DNA of 64,000 nt from Ignavibacteriales bacterium (GTDB lineage Bacteria > Bacteroidota > Ignavibacteria > UBA10030 > SZUA-254): contig JACRFD010000086.1 of the NCBI GenBank assembly GCA_016218025.1, positions 1 to 64,000 on the forward strand, in the 5' to 3' direction. The number at the start of each line of letters is the position of its first letter. Position 1 is the stretch's first letter. The position numbers and the translations under genes were made by a program. Positions 8,601-17,701 of this stretch are shown piece by piece. The notes under the pieces were generated by a model, which was not told the DNA's origin, made no database searches, and was given only the letters and a program-made list of their open reading frames with translations.

Positions 8601-8649
8601 CAATACTTTAGTGAACCTATCAATCTCATTTTCGTGAGCAAAAGTATTG
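8601..8649 (-). terminator. 3' hairpin after the secreted glycine-zipper gene
   Basis: CAATACTTT (8601-8609) and AAAGTATTG (8641-8649) are perfectly complementary and enclose a smaller CTCA/TGAG hairpin. It lies 25 bp past the stop of the minus-strand gene ending at 8674. No T-run follows. It belongs to a group of 3'-located hairpins in this window; a terminator or mRNA-end stabiliser role is inferred. Confidence 0.5.
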
Positions 8650-8673
8650 AGCGAGGATTTATTGTCGAGTACA

Positions 8674-9162
8674 TTATCTGTCCAATCTTCGGAGCTCACG
8701 GATAATTTTGATTTTGTCCTCTGTTGTTTTACCAGATAAGTGAAAAACTTCTGTGTCACTTGACGCAAGATTATAAATCCCTCCCGCTATCGAGCCTGCA
8801 CCAGCTCCAAGTAGAGCACCGATCAAAATTGCTGATCCGGCATCTTGAGTCCCAAACTTTAAGCTAGGACCAATAAAAAATGCCCCGGTTGCACAACCCG
8901 CAATCGCTCCTATCCCTATATTACTCCAAAGCCGGGAGTTGTGGTTTTTAGACAGACTCTCCACCGAGTCTACAGAAATGTGAATCAAAGAATTTTTGCA
9001 ATTGAAAGTTACCGCTACTCCCTCCAATGAGCCAATTGTACAAAACTGAAGAGTATCATGTGACGACGTGATAATTGTCCAACGCTCAGATTGGGCGTGG
9101 GCTATGGAGAAAACGGCTAATGATAATATACAAGCGATTAACCAAAGAAAGCAGATTCTCAT
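8674..9162 (-). CDS. Secreted protein with glycine-zipper segment, unknown function
   Basis: 162 residues with a clear signal peptide (MRICFLWLIACILSLAVFSIAHAQ, cut after AHAQ). The mature part has a short beta-rich section (SERWTIITSSHDTLQFCTIGSLEGVAVTF) and then a glycine/alanine-rich hydrophobic stretch (IGIGAIAGCATGAFFIG and ILIGALLGAGAGSIAGGIYNLA) typical of glycine-zipper proteins that pack into or against membranes. No enzyme motif. It is separated from its neighbours by long spacers, so it is probably monocistronic. Predicted location is the periplasm or outer membrane. Confidence 0.7.
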   Translation of the reverse strand: MRICFLWLIACILSLAVFSIAHAQSERWTIITSSHDTLQFCTIGSLEGVAVTFNCKNSLIHISVDSVESLSKNHNSRLWSNIGIGAIAGCATGAFFIGPSLKFGTQDAGSAILIGALLGAGAGSIAGGIYNLASSDTEVFHLSGKTTEDKIKIIRELRRLDR

Positions 9163-9219
9163 TTACATCTCCTTAATGTTATTATAACAATGAAACTCTC
9201 ATCTTACTTGCTTGGCACA

Positions 9220-9301
9220 TAATGTTGCACGGGAAAAACGAACATGCAAGCGAACATAAGCTTCTTTTGCTTACGATTCGTCCGCACACATTGCAACATT
9301 A
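9220..9301. repeat. Imperfect long inverted repeat
   Basis: The ends TAATGTTGCA (9220-9229) and TGCAACATTA (9292-9301) are perfectly complementary. Inside, CGAACATAAGC (9251-9261) pairs imperfectly with GCTTACGATTCG (9269-9280). The layout, paired outer ends plus a bulged inner stem, recalls integron attC folding, but the ends do not fit the attC core GTTRRRY, and there is no integrase. Function unknown. Confidence 0.5.
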
Positions 9302-9495
9302 CACTTTTTCTTTTTAGTTTATACATCTAATATTTTATATTCATCTTTTATCGAAAAGCTTTTCATCATACTCACGCACTCTCATTTTCACAGCATCAAT
9401 TTTCTATATGCGTCAGTTCCCTTGTTTCAACCCATCAAAATCGTGATAGCAAATTACAAAACATGCGCTTAATTGTCAAATGTGCAAAACAGAAA

Positions 9496-9544
9496 AACCT
9501 CCCGAAAGTTTTTGTGTTTGGGCTGTAGTAACTTTCGGGAGGTT
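9496..9544 (-). terminator. Perfect 15-bp hairpin 3' of the DUF2200 gene
   Basis: AACCTCCCGAAAGTT (9496-9510) and AACTTTCGGGAGGTT (9530-9544) pair without a mismatch over a 19-base loop. It lies 77 bp past the DUF2200 stop codon. No adjacent T-run on the minus strand beyond TTTTCTGTTTT. Terminator or transcript-end stabiliser is inferred from its place. Confidence 0.55.
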
Positions 9545-9620
9545 GCAACTTTGCTGTTCGTTACATTGACTTATCTTCCGGCATAGTGGGTCTTCCACAA
9601 CAAAGATGCTTCTCAAAACT

Positions 9621-9986
9621 CTACGAGCTGCGCAATATCTTCTCCATCTTCCTGCCCTTCGCCAACTCGTCCACCAACTTATCAAAATACCGAACCTTCC
9701 GCGTCAAAGGATTGTCGATTTCCTCTACACGATATCCACAGATTACTCCGGTGATGAGGTATGCTTTGGGGTTTAGTGAAGCATGTTGGAAGAAGGTTTC
9801 AAAAGTTACATTTTCTTTTATTAATTCCTGCAGCTTTTTGTTATCGTAGCCTGTTAACCATTCTATGACCTGATGCAATTCTTTTTTTGTCCTTCCTTTT
9901 TTTTCAACCTTCGAGAGATACAGAGGATAGACCGAGGCAAAGGTCATTTTTGCTATACGCTGATTATGTGAGTCGGAATTGTTCAT
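9621..9986 (-). CDS. DUF2200 family protein
   Basis: 121-residue soluble protein. FASVYPLYLSKVEKKGRTKKELHQVIEWLTGYD and LITGVICGYRVEEIDNPLTRKVRYFDKLVDELAKGRKMEKIL cover the full length of the DUF2200 family, which is widespread in bacteria and has no known function. No signal peptide or membrane segment. It is alone between two long spacers that carry hairpins, so it is likely its own transcription unit. Confidence 0.85.
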   Translation of the reverse strand: MNNSDSHNQRIAKMTFASVYPLYLSKVEKKGRTKKELHQVIEWLTGYDNKKLQELIKENVTFETFFQHASLNPKAYLITGVICGYRVEEIDNPLTRKVRYFDKLVDELAKGRKMEKILRSS

Positions 9987-10088
9987 ACCTTATATTTTAG
10001 CGTTATACTTTGTTATTATTTCAACTTCAAAACAGTTGTAAGTGCTACTCACCTGCACATTTGAATCTTAAATGGAGGGAGTATTTTG

Positions 10089-10151
10089 ACCCTCACCCTA
10101 TAATCCCTCTCCCAAGTTGTGAGAGGGATGTCACGAAGTGACAAGGAGGGT
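10089..10151. repeat. Dispersed intergenic palindromic repeat
   Basis: ATCCCTCTC (10103-10111) pairs with GAGAGGGAT (10121-10129), then TCAC-GAA-GTGA forms a second small hairpin, and outer ACCCTC/GGAGGGT pair again. The same CCCTCTCC/GGAGAGGG theme, with a flanking GGGTGAGG, occurs before the methyltransferase gene at 28888. This looks like a mobile-type intergenic repeat. Confidence 0.55.
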
Positions 10152-10160
10152 AAAAATTAG

Positions 10161-10206
10161 AACTCCGACTGTTTTCCACAGCTTAACGAAATCAACAGTC
10201 GGAGTT
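10161..10206 (-). terminator. Perfect 13-bp hairpin 3' of the SPOR gene
   Basis: AACTCCGACTGTT (10161-10173) and AACAGTCGGAGTT (10194-10206) pair perfectly over a 20-base loop, 75 bp past the stop of the SPOR-domain gene. On the minus strand the stem is followed by CTAATTTTTACC, a short T-run, so a terminator is plausible. Confidence 0.55.
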
Positions 10207-10280
10207 CTTGCTTGGAAATATTCGCAAACACAGCGATCTTAACGATAGTAACCTTTAGGTCTGTTATTGCAGTTAAAATC

Positions 10281-10946
10281 TTATTTCTTGATTATTGCCA
10301 CCCAAAAATCATTTCCAAAAGCTTCTTTGTTCTCTGATATAAATCTCCGTGCTGCATCTTCGGTTTTAAACCGTCCTATTGCTACTCTATATCTTCCCCT
10401 CGCTTCAACTATCCAGCTATCAAAACCGGCACTTTCCCATCTCGCTGCTTTAGTTTTTGCTTCTGCCTTAACAGGATAAGAACCTACATAAATTGTATAC
10501 CTTCCGGAAACGGGAGAAACTTTTGCCTTCTTTATCTTTGCCGTCTTAACAACAGGAATTTTTTCTTCCTCTTTCTTCTCAACCTCCTTTTTTTCAACTA
10601 CCGGTGTGTCCGTTGCGGCAACATCTGATGCGGCTGGTTTTGTTTCTTTCTTAATCTGGGATGAATCGATTTCAACTTGCGGAATCTGATCCTGAACTTG
10701 CTTATCAGTTTTTATTGCACTAACGCTGCCATCCAGCATAATTTCCTGCCTGGCAGTTTCTGCATCCGTCCGCACCGAGCGAACATAAGTGAAAAATATA
10801 AAAGCTGCTAATATGCACAGTATGCCAACAGCGATAGCAATGTTGCGTATCAGACTGTAATCTCTTCCGGGCTTGTGCAGAATCGGCGGGGGTGTGGGTT
10901 TATTCTCTTCCGGTTCTTCCTGATTTACATTATCATTTAAAGGCAT
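10281..10946 (-). CDS. SPOR-domain membrane protein
   Basis: 221 residues: a short proline-rich cytoplasmic head, one transmembrane helix (about 33-53, IRNIAIAVGILCILAAFIFFTYV), a lysine/glutamate/valine-rich periplasmic linker (about 85-140) and a C-terminal SPOR domain (about 148-221, YTIYVGSYPVKAEAKTKAARWESAGFDSWIVEARGRYRVAIGRF). SPOR domains bind denuded septal peptidoglycan, so a role at the division site is likely. No amidase or transglycosylase domain is attached. It lies 43 bp downstream of holA. Confidence 0.85.
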   Translation of the reverse strand: MPLNDNVNQEEPEENKPTPPPILHKPGRDYSLIRNIAIAVGILCILAAFIFFTYVRSVRTDAETARQEIMLDGSVSAIKTDKQVQDQIPQVEIDSSQIKKETKPAASDVAATDTPVVEKKEVEKKEEEKIPVVKTAKIKKAKVSPVSGRYTIYVGSYPVKAEAKTKAARWESAGFDSWIVEARGRYRVAIGRFKTEDAARRFISENKEAFGNDFWVAIIKK

Positions 10947-10989
10947 AAGATTTATCCAATTTTTAATTTGATTTTTGCTCTACTGAAAA

Positions 10990-12030
10990 TCATATCACCA
11001 TCTCAATCTCAGGTGCCCTGATAATATGATATAACATCATAGTAAATAATAGCTTCGGATCTACATCAGTGCTTTTCAATTTTTCATCGACTTTTAAAAG
11101 TACCGCTAACGCATTTTCAATTTCTTCCGGTTTCATTGAACGGGCTATTTTTATTTCTTCCTCTAAAAATCCCAATTGCCTTGGACTTAATTTCAGATAT
11201 TTTATCAACTCTTCTTTTGTTATTCTCCGTTCAATATGATCCCAGATTACCCAGAGTTTTTCAAAATATTTAGTCAGCATCACAATCATCCCCACCGGAT
11301 ACTCACCCACACTGAGCATTTTTTCTGAAATCTCCAAACTGGCTTTTAGATCTTTTTTACCGATTGCTTTTTGCAGTTCGAAAATATTGTATTTTTTTGA
11401 AGTTCCTACTACCTTGGCAACATCATCTTCTGTGATTTCCGGTTTTTCACCGACATAGATGAACAATTTTTCTATCTCGTTTAATATCTCACGCAACGAT
11501 TTGCCAACATGTGTTTGTATAAGTTGGCAGACCTTATCTGATGCCGATTTATTTTTTTCAGCTATTTTATTCCCGATCCATTCCGGTACTTCATTATCGT
11601 AAAGCTGGCTGAATTCCGCAATCATTCCGTTGGTTTCTATGGCTTTAAATAATTTCAACCTCTTATCCGGCTTAGGTCCTATCAGCACCAGAACGGTTGT
11701 ATTAACAGGATTTTCGATTACAGGTAAGAGCGATTCAGGTTTTTCAATTGCACCGAAATTTTTTACAACAACCACACGCCGCTCTGCCATCAGAGGAAAT
11801 GCCGACACGAAAGAGATCAGATCCTTAGGATCGATATTATCGTTGTTAACAATATCAAGATTAAAACTTTTCTCCGACTCGGCAAGGGCATTCTTTAAGA
11901 GAAGATCGACAGTATGTTCTATTAAGAGATCTTCCTCACCGTGGAAATAGTAAATCGGAGCGAACCGTTTTTGTTTGATCGATTTTTCAATCTCTCTTAT
12001 TTTTTCCCGCTCCGATTGACTTTTACTCAT
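10990..12030 (-). CDS. holA: DNA polymerase III subunit delta
   Basis: 346-residue clamp-loader subunit that opens the beta sliding clamp. Visible: FAPIYYFHGEEDLLIEHTVDLLL at the N-terminus, the RRVVVVKNF strand, TVLVLIGPKPDKRLKLFKAI, and the helical C-terminal collar with YNIFELQKAIGKKDLKASLEISEKML. Length and order match HolA of the FCB group. The SPOR gene follows closely downstream. Housekeeping gene. Confidence 0.9.
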   Translation of the reverse strand: MSKSQSEREKIREIEKSIKQKRFAPIYYFHGEEDLLIEHTVDLLLKNALAESEKSFNLDIVNNDNIDPKDLISFVSAFPLMAERRVVVVKNFGAIEKPESLLPVIENPVNTTVLVLIGPKPDKRLKLFKAIETNGMIAEFSQLYDNEVPEWIGNKIAEKNKSASDKVCQLIQTHVGKSLREILNEIEKLFIYVGEKPEITEDDVAKVVGTSKKYNIFELQKAIGKKDLKASLEISEKMLSVGEYPVGMIVMLTKYFEKLWVIWDHIERRITKEELIKYLKLSPRQLGFLEEEIKIARSMKPEEIENALAVLLKVDEKLKSTDVDPKLLFTMMLYHIIRAPEIEMVI

Positions 12031-12055
12031 TTTAGAAACTCATGCCTAAGCAGAA

Positions 12056-12697
12056 TTATTTACCTGCACGTGTAATCGATTCGATTACAACCTTGGTTTC
12101 CGGCACATCCTGAAATTGCTGTTTGATCTCCTTACCCTGATAGAGCGATATTGCCGGAAATGTTCCGGTTTTCACTGCACGGATTTTATCAACTACATCC
12201 ATTCCTTCAATAACTTTTGCGAAGACTGCATAACCGGGATTTCCTTCAGCTTTATTTAAAAACGAATTATCAACTACATTGATAAAGAACTGACTGGTTG
12301 CGCTATTCGGATCGTTTGTTCTTGCCATTGCCAGTGTGCCGCGTTCGTTCTTTAGTCCGTTATCCGATTCATTTATGATCTGAGCTTTGGTTGGTTTTTG
12401 TTTGATCGGATCGGATGCTTCAAATCCGCCGCCCTGAATCATGAACCCTTTTATTACGCGGTGAAATACAGTTCCGTTAAAATATTTTTCATCTACATAA
12501 CTTAAAAAATTCTTCACTGTTACAGGTGCTTTATCTTCAAACAATTCAATTTTTATCGTTCCCATCGATGTTTTCATAACCACGACAGGATTACCTTTTG
12601 GTTGATCCATTTTTTTATCTTTCGATTGTTGTGCGAAAAGTGTTGCGGTTGCAATTAATAAAATTGCAATCGTGCTGATTAATCTATCTAACTTCAT
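12056..12697 (-). CDS. Exported cyclophilin-type peptidyl-prolyl isomerase
   Basis: 213 residues with a signal peptide ([23 protein letters not shown]) and a cyclophilin domain (about 38-205). The active-site pattern [19 protein letters not shown] is visible, as are [23 protein letters not shown] and [18 protein letters not shown]. It should catalyse proline cis-trans isomerisation in exported proteins. GGAGAT precedes the ATG. It lies 25 bp upstream of holA. Confidence 0.92.
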   Translation of the reverse strand: MKLDRLISTIAILLIATATLFAQQSKDKKMDQPKGNPVVVMKTSMGTIKIELFEDKAPVTVKNFLSYVDEKYFNGTVFHRVIKGFMIQGGGFEASDPIKQKPTKAQIINESDNGLKNERGTLAMARTNDPNSATSQFFINVVDNSFLNKAEGNPGYAVFAKVIEGMDVVDKIRAVKTGTFPAISLYQGKEIKQQFQDVPETKVVIESITRAGK

Positions 12698-12748
12698 CGT
12701 TTATCTCCATTTATTTGTTGATTTAATAATGATAAATTTGAATAATTT

Positions 12749-13795
12749 CTATTTTGACTTAGACTCTTCGTTATCCATTGTGAGCGACCTGGATGCAACT
12801 TCAGATAAATGCAATTTATCTTTGAGAAAATAAAACATTCCCACAACCATTGTCCCGATGAAACCGATTATATGCGTAACGGTAGCATAGCTGCGTGCAA
12901 CTTCTTCATTAACATGATATAATTTTGTAAGAGTTTGAATCGTAAAATAATGATACGACCCGGTACCACCCGGAGTGGGAAGAATAAATCCGAGAGTTGA
13001 AATTGCCTGAACTACAAGTGCAGAATCGAATCCAAGGTTATATTGTTCCACCATACCGAATGCATAGAAAGGCAAGAAGAGCATAACGATATAAAAGAAC
13101 CAGATCATCACACTCAGAATTCCGATCATGAAATAAAGTTTGGGCTCTTTCAAAAATAAAAATCCGTCTAAAAAAGAATGGGTGATATGCTCAACGAGTT
13201 GAGCTTTCTGAGATGAAAGATGACTTGTAATAAATTTTAAAAATCTCTCCACTAAATCTCTCCGTATCATAAAAAATGAGAACAAAGCCAAAAATGCCAG
13301 CGATATAACGGTAAGCCAGATTCCGGTTTCTTCAAGCCATGGAAAAATCTGTGTCAAAGGACCGCTATAAAACAATGGAATCAATGCAACAACAACCATG
13401 AAAGATAAAATATCAAAAATTCTTTCGATGAAAACCGTACCGAGTGCGGCACTGCGAGAAACACCTTCTAATTTCCCGATTGCATAGGGCCTTGCCAACT
13501 CACCAACTCTCGGCAACACATTGTTCATCATATAACCGACCATCATCGAAGAGAAAAGGTTTCGAAAACGAATCCCCTTTTTCACCGGACGAAGCAGATA
13601 CTCCCATCTCCATGCTCTGAACATATTACTTATCATCAATGCCGGAAGCATCGCCACTGCCCACCAGTAATTGGCTTTTGAAAGAATATCAACTAAGCTT
13701 TCAAAATCTGTTCCTCTAAATGCAAAGTAGAGAAACAGCAATGTGAGAAATATGCTGATAGAATATTGAAAATATCGTTTTAATTTCTGGTTCAT
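12749..13795 (-). CDS. UPF0104 / lysylphosphatidylglycerol-synthase-type flippase membrane protein
   Basis: 348 residues with about eight transmembrane helices. RGTDFESLVDILSKANYWWAVAMLPALMISNMFRAWRWEYLLRP and FIERIFDILSFMVVVALIPL mark the LPG_synthase_TM (UPF0104) family, the membrane half of MprF and of glycosyltransferase-associated proteins. No aminoacyl-transferase domain is attached. PTPGGTGSYHYF is the conserved late loop. It probably moves or exposes a lipid. It lies just downstream of lolA, suggesting an envelope job. Confidence 0.8.
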   Translation of the reverse strand: MNQKLKRYFQYSISIFLTLLFLYFAFRGTDFESLVDILSKANYWWAVAMLPALMISNMFRAWRWEYLLRPVKKGIRFRNLFSSMMVGYMMNNVLPRVGELARPYAIGKLEGVSRSAALGTVFIERIFDILSFMVVVALIPLFYSGPLTQIFPWLEETGIWLTVISLAFLALFSFFMIRRDLVERFLKFITSHLSSQKAQLVEHITHSFLDGFLFLKEPKLYFMIGILSVMIWFFYIVMLFLPFYAFGMVEQYNLGFDSALVVQAISTLGFILPTPGGTGSYHYFTIQTLTKLYHVNEEVARSYATVTHIIGFIGTMVVGMFYFLKDKLHLSEVASRSLTMDNEESKSK

Positions 13796-13821
13796 AAATG
13801 GATGCCGGTCTTCGGGAGTAA

Positions 13822-14472
13822 TTATCTCAAGTCTATTATTTCATATCCCGACTCTGGTTTATACACAAAATACGAATCAGGTATGCCTGCATCGACTTCG
13901 AGGTCGGTAATAATGTAGGTGGTAGTATTATTGCTTGAATCCAATATCTGAATTTTTTTTATCAACATCTTATCTTCATCGATCCACATCTTAATCGATT
14001 TGAAAGAGGATCGCTCTTCTTTTGGCAGCAGTTTCAAAACTGTTAATTTTGCATCAGCATCTTCTTCTTTGTTGAGAATAGATGCGTTATACTTTTTTGG
14101 AATGGAAGTTAAAACTTTTTCAGGCGTGAGTGCTTTTGGATCATCGTGATATTTATCGATCACCACTTGTTTGTTCGTTTTATTGATCGACCAGACCGAG
14201 ATGCCGTCTGTTATAATATTTCGATCTTCCAGTTCAATCCGGTAACGGCTGCCTTTTTTCATTATCAATGTTCCGATAAACAATTGCTCCGTTTTAGTAA
14301 CGCTGAACTTTACTTCTTGTGTAAAAGATATCTTCGCATCTTTCCATGTTTCATATTTCTTCTGGACTTTTTTCAGCAACGCATCGGCGTCGTTTCCAGG
14401 ATACAACGAAGCGGTAAAAATTAATAATAAAAGTGAAGTCAGAAATATTTTGTTCCAATTAAATTGAATCAT
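13822..14472 (-). CDS. lolA: Outer-membrane lipoprotein carrier LolA
   Basis: 216 residues, N-terminal signal segment (MIQFNWNKIFLTSLLLLIFTASLYPG), then the LolA fold: ADALLKKVQKKYETWKDAKISFTQEV, a string of beta strands (LFIGTLIMKKGSRYRIE) and KIQILDSSNNTTTYIITDLEVDAGIPDSYF near the end. LolA ferries lipoproteins across the periplasm, consistent with the several predicted lipoproteins in this window. The start overlaps the ftsK stop by ATGA, a pairing common in many bacteria. Confidence 0.88.
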   Translation of the reverse strand: MIQFNWNKIFLTSLLLLIFTASLYPGNDADALLKKVQKKYETWKDAKISFTQEVKFSVTKTEQLFIGTLIMKKGSRYRIELEDRNIITDGISVWSINKTNKQVVIDKYHDDPKALTPEKVLTSIPKKYNASILNKEEDADAKLTVLKLLPKEERSSFKSIKMWIDEDKMLIKKIQILDSSNNTTTYIITDLEVDAGIPDSYFVYKPESGYEIIDLR

Positions 14473-16898
14473 AAAATATCCTTTAGTAATCTATCAAGCT
14501 GTTGTTCATCTTCAATCAGCACCATACGTGCTTTACTTCCATCGAACGGTCCGACTATTCCTGCTGCTTCAAGTTCATCAACCAATCTTGCTGCACGTGA
14601 ATAACCAACCTTTAAACGCCTCTGCAATAAAGAGACAGATCCTTGCTGATGCCGAACGATAAGTCTGGCTGCTTCTTCAAAAAATTCGTCACGATCTTCA
14701 GAGATCCCTCTGCCGCCAGATTTTTTCCGTTCAAGTGATGATGGCAGTTGGAACGGTTTGCTGTAACCCTGTTGTTTTGCAATGTGTTCGGTTAAGCGTT
14801 CAACCTCATCGGTTGAAATAAATGCATTTTGAATTCGAAGCGGTTTCTGGGCTCCTGCCGGCATATAAATCATATCGCCGCTTCCTAAAAGTTGTTCCGC
14901 GCCGTTTGTATCCAGTATTGTTCTTGAGTCAATTTTCGTTGCAACCTGATAAGCAACACGTGCCGGGAAATTTGCCTTGATAACACCTGTGATAACATCA
15001 ACAGAGGGCCGTTGGGTTGCAAATACAAGATGAACACCGACTGCTCTTGCCATTTGTGCAAGGCGTGCTATGGGTTCTTCAACATCCCGTGCCGCAGTCA
15101 GCATTAAATCGGCAAGCTCATCAATTACAACCACGAGGTATGGAATCTTTTTATGTTTTATTGTTTCGGTATCTTTTAATTTCCCCGCCTTCAACCTCTC
15201 GTTGTAATCTGAAATATTTCTTACACCTGCGGCAGCCAAACGATCGTACCGTTTTTCCATTTCAAGCTCAACACCTTTTAGTGCATAGACTGCATTTTCG
15301 GGTGTTGTTATAATATCCTCATCTGTGTCAGGTGAAACTGCAAGAAAATGATTTTTTAATTTCTTGTATGGAGTTAGTTCGATTTTTTTCGGATCAATTA
15401 TAACAAATTTTACATCCGAGGGATGTAATCGGTATAATAAACTTGCGAGGAAGGTGTTGATGCCTACGCTTTTACCCGAACCAGTTGATCCTGCAATCAA
15501 TAAATGCGGCATCTTCGAAAGATCGTCTGTGAATACATCTCCGGAAATAGTTTTGCCTAACGCAATTGGTAGATTACCTTTCATCTCACGGAATTTATTT
15601 GAGTTGAGAACTGAGCGAAGTGAAACTAACGATGGATTTTTATTCGGAATTTCAATACCGACAGCACTCTTCCCCGGAATCGGCGCCATGATACGGATAC
15701 CTTTTGCTGCAAGAGCAAGTGCAATATCATCTGCTAGGTTCACAATCCGGCTAATCTTCACGGTTGAAGCCGGGACTAATTCATACAACGTAACTACCGG
15801 TCCGGGAGTTACACTCATGCTCTCAATTTCAATTCCAAAATTGGCAAGTTTTGCACGTACTAAATCAGCGTTCGATTTCAACTCATCTTCCGGAATTGTA
15901 TCATTTTGTCGATATGAATCTAATAATTCGATAGAAGGAAAAACATAATCAATTTCCTCTTCTTTATCTTCAACCACTTCAGGAGGAGCCAGATTTTTCG
16001 AAGATTCAATTTCTTCTTCCGTTTCCTTCTCCACTACCTTCATAGGGATCTCTTCCTCCTCAGTGTCATCTTCAATATTTTCGACCTCTTCAATTTCATT
16101 ATCTTCGGCTTCGTTGTTGCTCACCTTTTCTTGTTCAACAACTTCCTCATCAACCCGATTGATCGATGTTTCAAATTCATCGTCCGTCTTTGCTATTGAT
16201 ACATCGTTATACAACGGTTCATATTTCGATTTTTGTTTATCCTTACTGATTAAATCTTTCAATCCAATCAATAACGACTTAAAACGTTCAATAGATTTAT
16301 GAATATCGAGATCGATAGCAAGAACGATTGTCAGAAAGAAAGCAGTAAGAATTACAATAGGAGCGCCAACTTTTCCAAGGAGTTTGACTGCAATGTCAGA
16401 GAGAAATGCGCCTACAATTCCACTCCACTCTTTCGGCAGTTCAACAATCACAGCATTTGTTATACCGAACAATGTAGAAAACAGAATTGAAAATATTAGC
16501 AGATAATTTGTAAGTGTTAAGAGCTTCTTAGATTCGGCTGATCTTAAAATTATCCAACTCCAAAATACGATGAGCAGTGGAAATATTATAGAAATAAATC
16601 CGAAGGTTGAATTTATTAAAAAATTTGCCGTCAGAGCACCTGATAACCCGAGCCAATTTTCGATTCCGGCTGCCAGCGACTTGACTGAATCATTAAACGG
16701 TAACCGGAAAATATCGACAAAGGAGAGTTTATCTAAAATTGCTTCATCAGAATATGAGAATCCAAGAATACTCAATATCATGAGCAATCCTATTACTATT
16801 CCAACTATGGCAACAATATGCTTCCGGCGTTCTGCAGTACGTTTTGCCCTGGACTTCTTTGATCCGCTTACCGACAACTGTTTTCCGCTATCCGCCAT
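14469..16898 (-). CDS. ftsK: DNA translocase FtsK/SpoIIIE
   Basis: 809 residues. Four transmembrane helices lie in the first 200 residues (about 27-47, 90-118, 130-150, 160-196). They are followed by a short, very acidic linker (about 250-315), then the alpha/beta motor with Walker A AGSTGSGKSVG (469-479), Walker B VVVIDELADLM and a C-terminal winged-helix gamma domain (HQQGSVSLLQRRLKVGYSRAARLVDELE) that would read KOPS-type sites. Role: pumping chromosome DNA through the division septum and aiding dimer resolution. Coupled to lolA by an ATGA overlap. Confidence 0.95.
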   Translation of the reverse strand: MADSGKQLSVSGSKKSRAKRTAERRKHIVAIVGIVIGLLMILSILGFSYSDEAILDKLSFVDIFRLPFNDSVKSLAAGIENWLGLSGALTANFLINSTFGFISIIFPLLIVFWSWIILRSAESKKLLTLTNYLLIFSILFSTLFGITNAVIVELPKEWSGIVGAFLSDIAVKLLGKVGAPIVILTAFFLTIVLAIDLDIHKSIERFKSLLIGLKDLISKDKQKSKYEPLYNDVSIAKTDDEFETSINRVDEEVVEQEKVSNNEAEDNEIEEVENIEDDTEEEEIPMKVVEKETEEEIESSKNLAPPEVVEDKEEEIDYVFPSIELLDSYRQNDTIPEDELKSNADLVRAKLANFGIEIESMSVTPGPVVTLYELVPASTVKISRIVNLADDIALALAAKGIRIMAPIPGKSAVGIEIPNKNPSLVSLRSVLNSNKFREMKGNLPIALGKTISGDVFTDDLSKMPHLLIAGSTGSGKSVGINTFLASLLYRLHPSDVKFVIIDPKKIELTPYKKLKNHFLAVSPDTDEDIITTPENAVYALKGVELEMEKRYDRLAAAGVRNISDYNERLKAGKLKDTETIKHKKIPYLVVVIDELADLMLTAARDVEEPIARLAQMARAVGVHLVFATQRPSVDVITGVIKANFPARVAYQVATKIDSRTILDTNGAEQLLGSGDMIYMPAGAQKPLRIQNAFISTDEVERLTEHIAKQQGYSKPFQLPSSLERKKSGGRGISEDRDEFFEEAARLIVRHQQGSVSLLQRRLKVGYSRAARLVDELEAAGIVGPFDGSKARMVLIEDEQQLDRLLKDIL

Positions 16899-16939
16899 TA
16901 TTATTCTCCATATCAGAGGTAGTCTTCAAGGGATCCGGA

Positions 16940-17701
16940 TTATAATTTTTCTTTCTGAAGTTTAATCACATTCCCGGTTAGTACTGGGAGAACAGGAACA
17001 GTATCAAGTCCGGCACAAATCTTTAAATCATCTACAAAGCCGATTTCTGTAAGATATTTCCCATGCTCTGAGCTTTTCAACATTTTCAAAATGCTCTTGC
17101 CGAATCCCTTATCTAACATAGCACATGCAATACCGGCATCATCCAGCAATAAGTCGATACTTTGTAATGAACTCATTTTATTGATGATTCTGCCTGCACA
17201 TACGGCATCTTCCACACAAAATGTATTTTCTTTTGCAGCGCAAAGGATTACAATATCCTCATTTAATGTGCTTAGAAAATCAACAACCAACGATAGATTT
17301 ACAAATCCGGCTATAACCAGATTTTTTGCATGTTTTCCTTTACCGATAGCAACAGTTCCGTTTGTTGTAAAGAAAATTATTGATTTACCTTTGACAACAT
17401 CCTCGGTAAATTCTTTTGGGGAGTTACCAAGATTGAATCCCTCGATCATTTTTGAATTTCTTTCGCCGGCTCTTAAAGTAACGCCGCCAAATAAACTTCC
17501 GGAAATCTTGACCGCATTCTCGATGCTGCCGACAGGCATTATTTCTTTTGCTCCATTCTGTAATGCCATCGCTATTGTTGTGCTTGCTCTAAGTACATCG
17601 ATCACTACAAGATTTTTATCTTTTAGCTCCATCTCATCCAAATCGTTGGGTGTGAGATGGACTGTTACCGATATTTTTTTACTGACAGGATTTGTTTTCA
17701 T
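16940..17701 (-). CDS. comB: 2-phosphosulfolactate phosphatase family protein
   Basis: 253 residues. VTVHLTPNDLDEMELKDKNLVVIDVLRASTTIAMALQNGAKEI, LRAGERNSKMIEGFNLGNSPKEF, FFTTNGTVAIGKGKHAKNLVIAGFVNLS and ILCAAKENTFCVEDAVCAGRI are the signatures of ComB. In methanogens it dephosphorylates phosphosulfolactate on the way to coenzyme M; bacterial members are common and mostly untested. No ComA partner is in the window. The start overlaps gcvT by ATGA. Family assignment is firm, substrate is not. Confidence 0.88.
   Translation of the reverse strand: MKTNPVSKKISVTVHLTPNDLDEMELKDKNLVVIDVLRASTTIAMALQNGAKEIMPVGSIENAVKISGSLFGGVTLRAGERNSKMIEGFNLGNSPKEFTEDVVKGKSIIFFTTNGTVAIGKGKHAKNLVIAGFVNLSLVVDFLSTLNEDIVILCAAKENTFCVEDAVCAGRIINKMSSLQSIDLLLDDAGIACAMLDKGFGKSILKMLKSSEHGKYLTEIGFVDDLKICAGLDTVPVLPVLTGNVIKLQKEKL

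Larger units (their letters stand above)
9163..9620. other. 458-bp intergenic region with two inverted repeats, no gene seen
   Basis: No convincing reading frame was found on either strand. The region holds an imperfect long inverted repeat (9220-9301) and a perfect 15-bp hairpin (9496-9544), both listed separately. The remainder is AT-rich and unremarkable. Confidence 0.6.

Noticed and set aside
8532..8768. 78-residue minus-strand frame overlapping the end of the secreted glycine-zipper gene
   Set aside because: It overlaps a gene with a clear signal peptide in another frame, and its second half is encoded by an inverted repeat; no family or ribosome site.
9220..9301. Integron attC site
   Set aside because: Neither end contains the GTTRRRY/RYYYAAC core and there is no integrase or cassette array.
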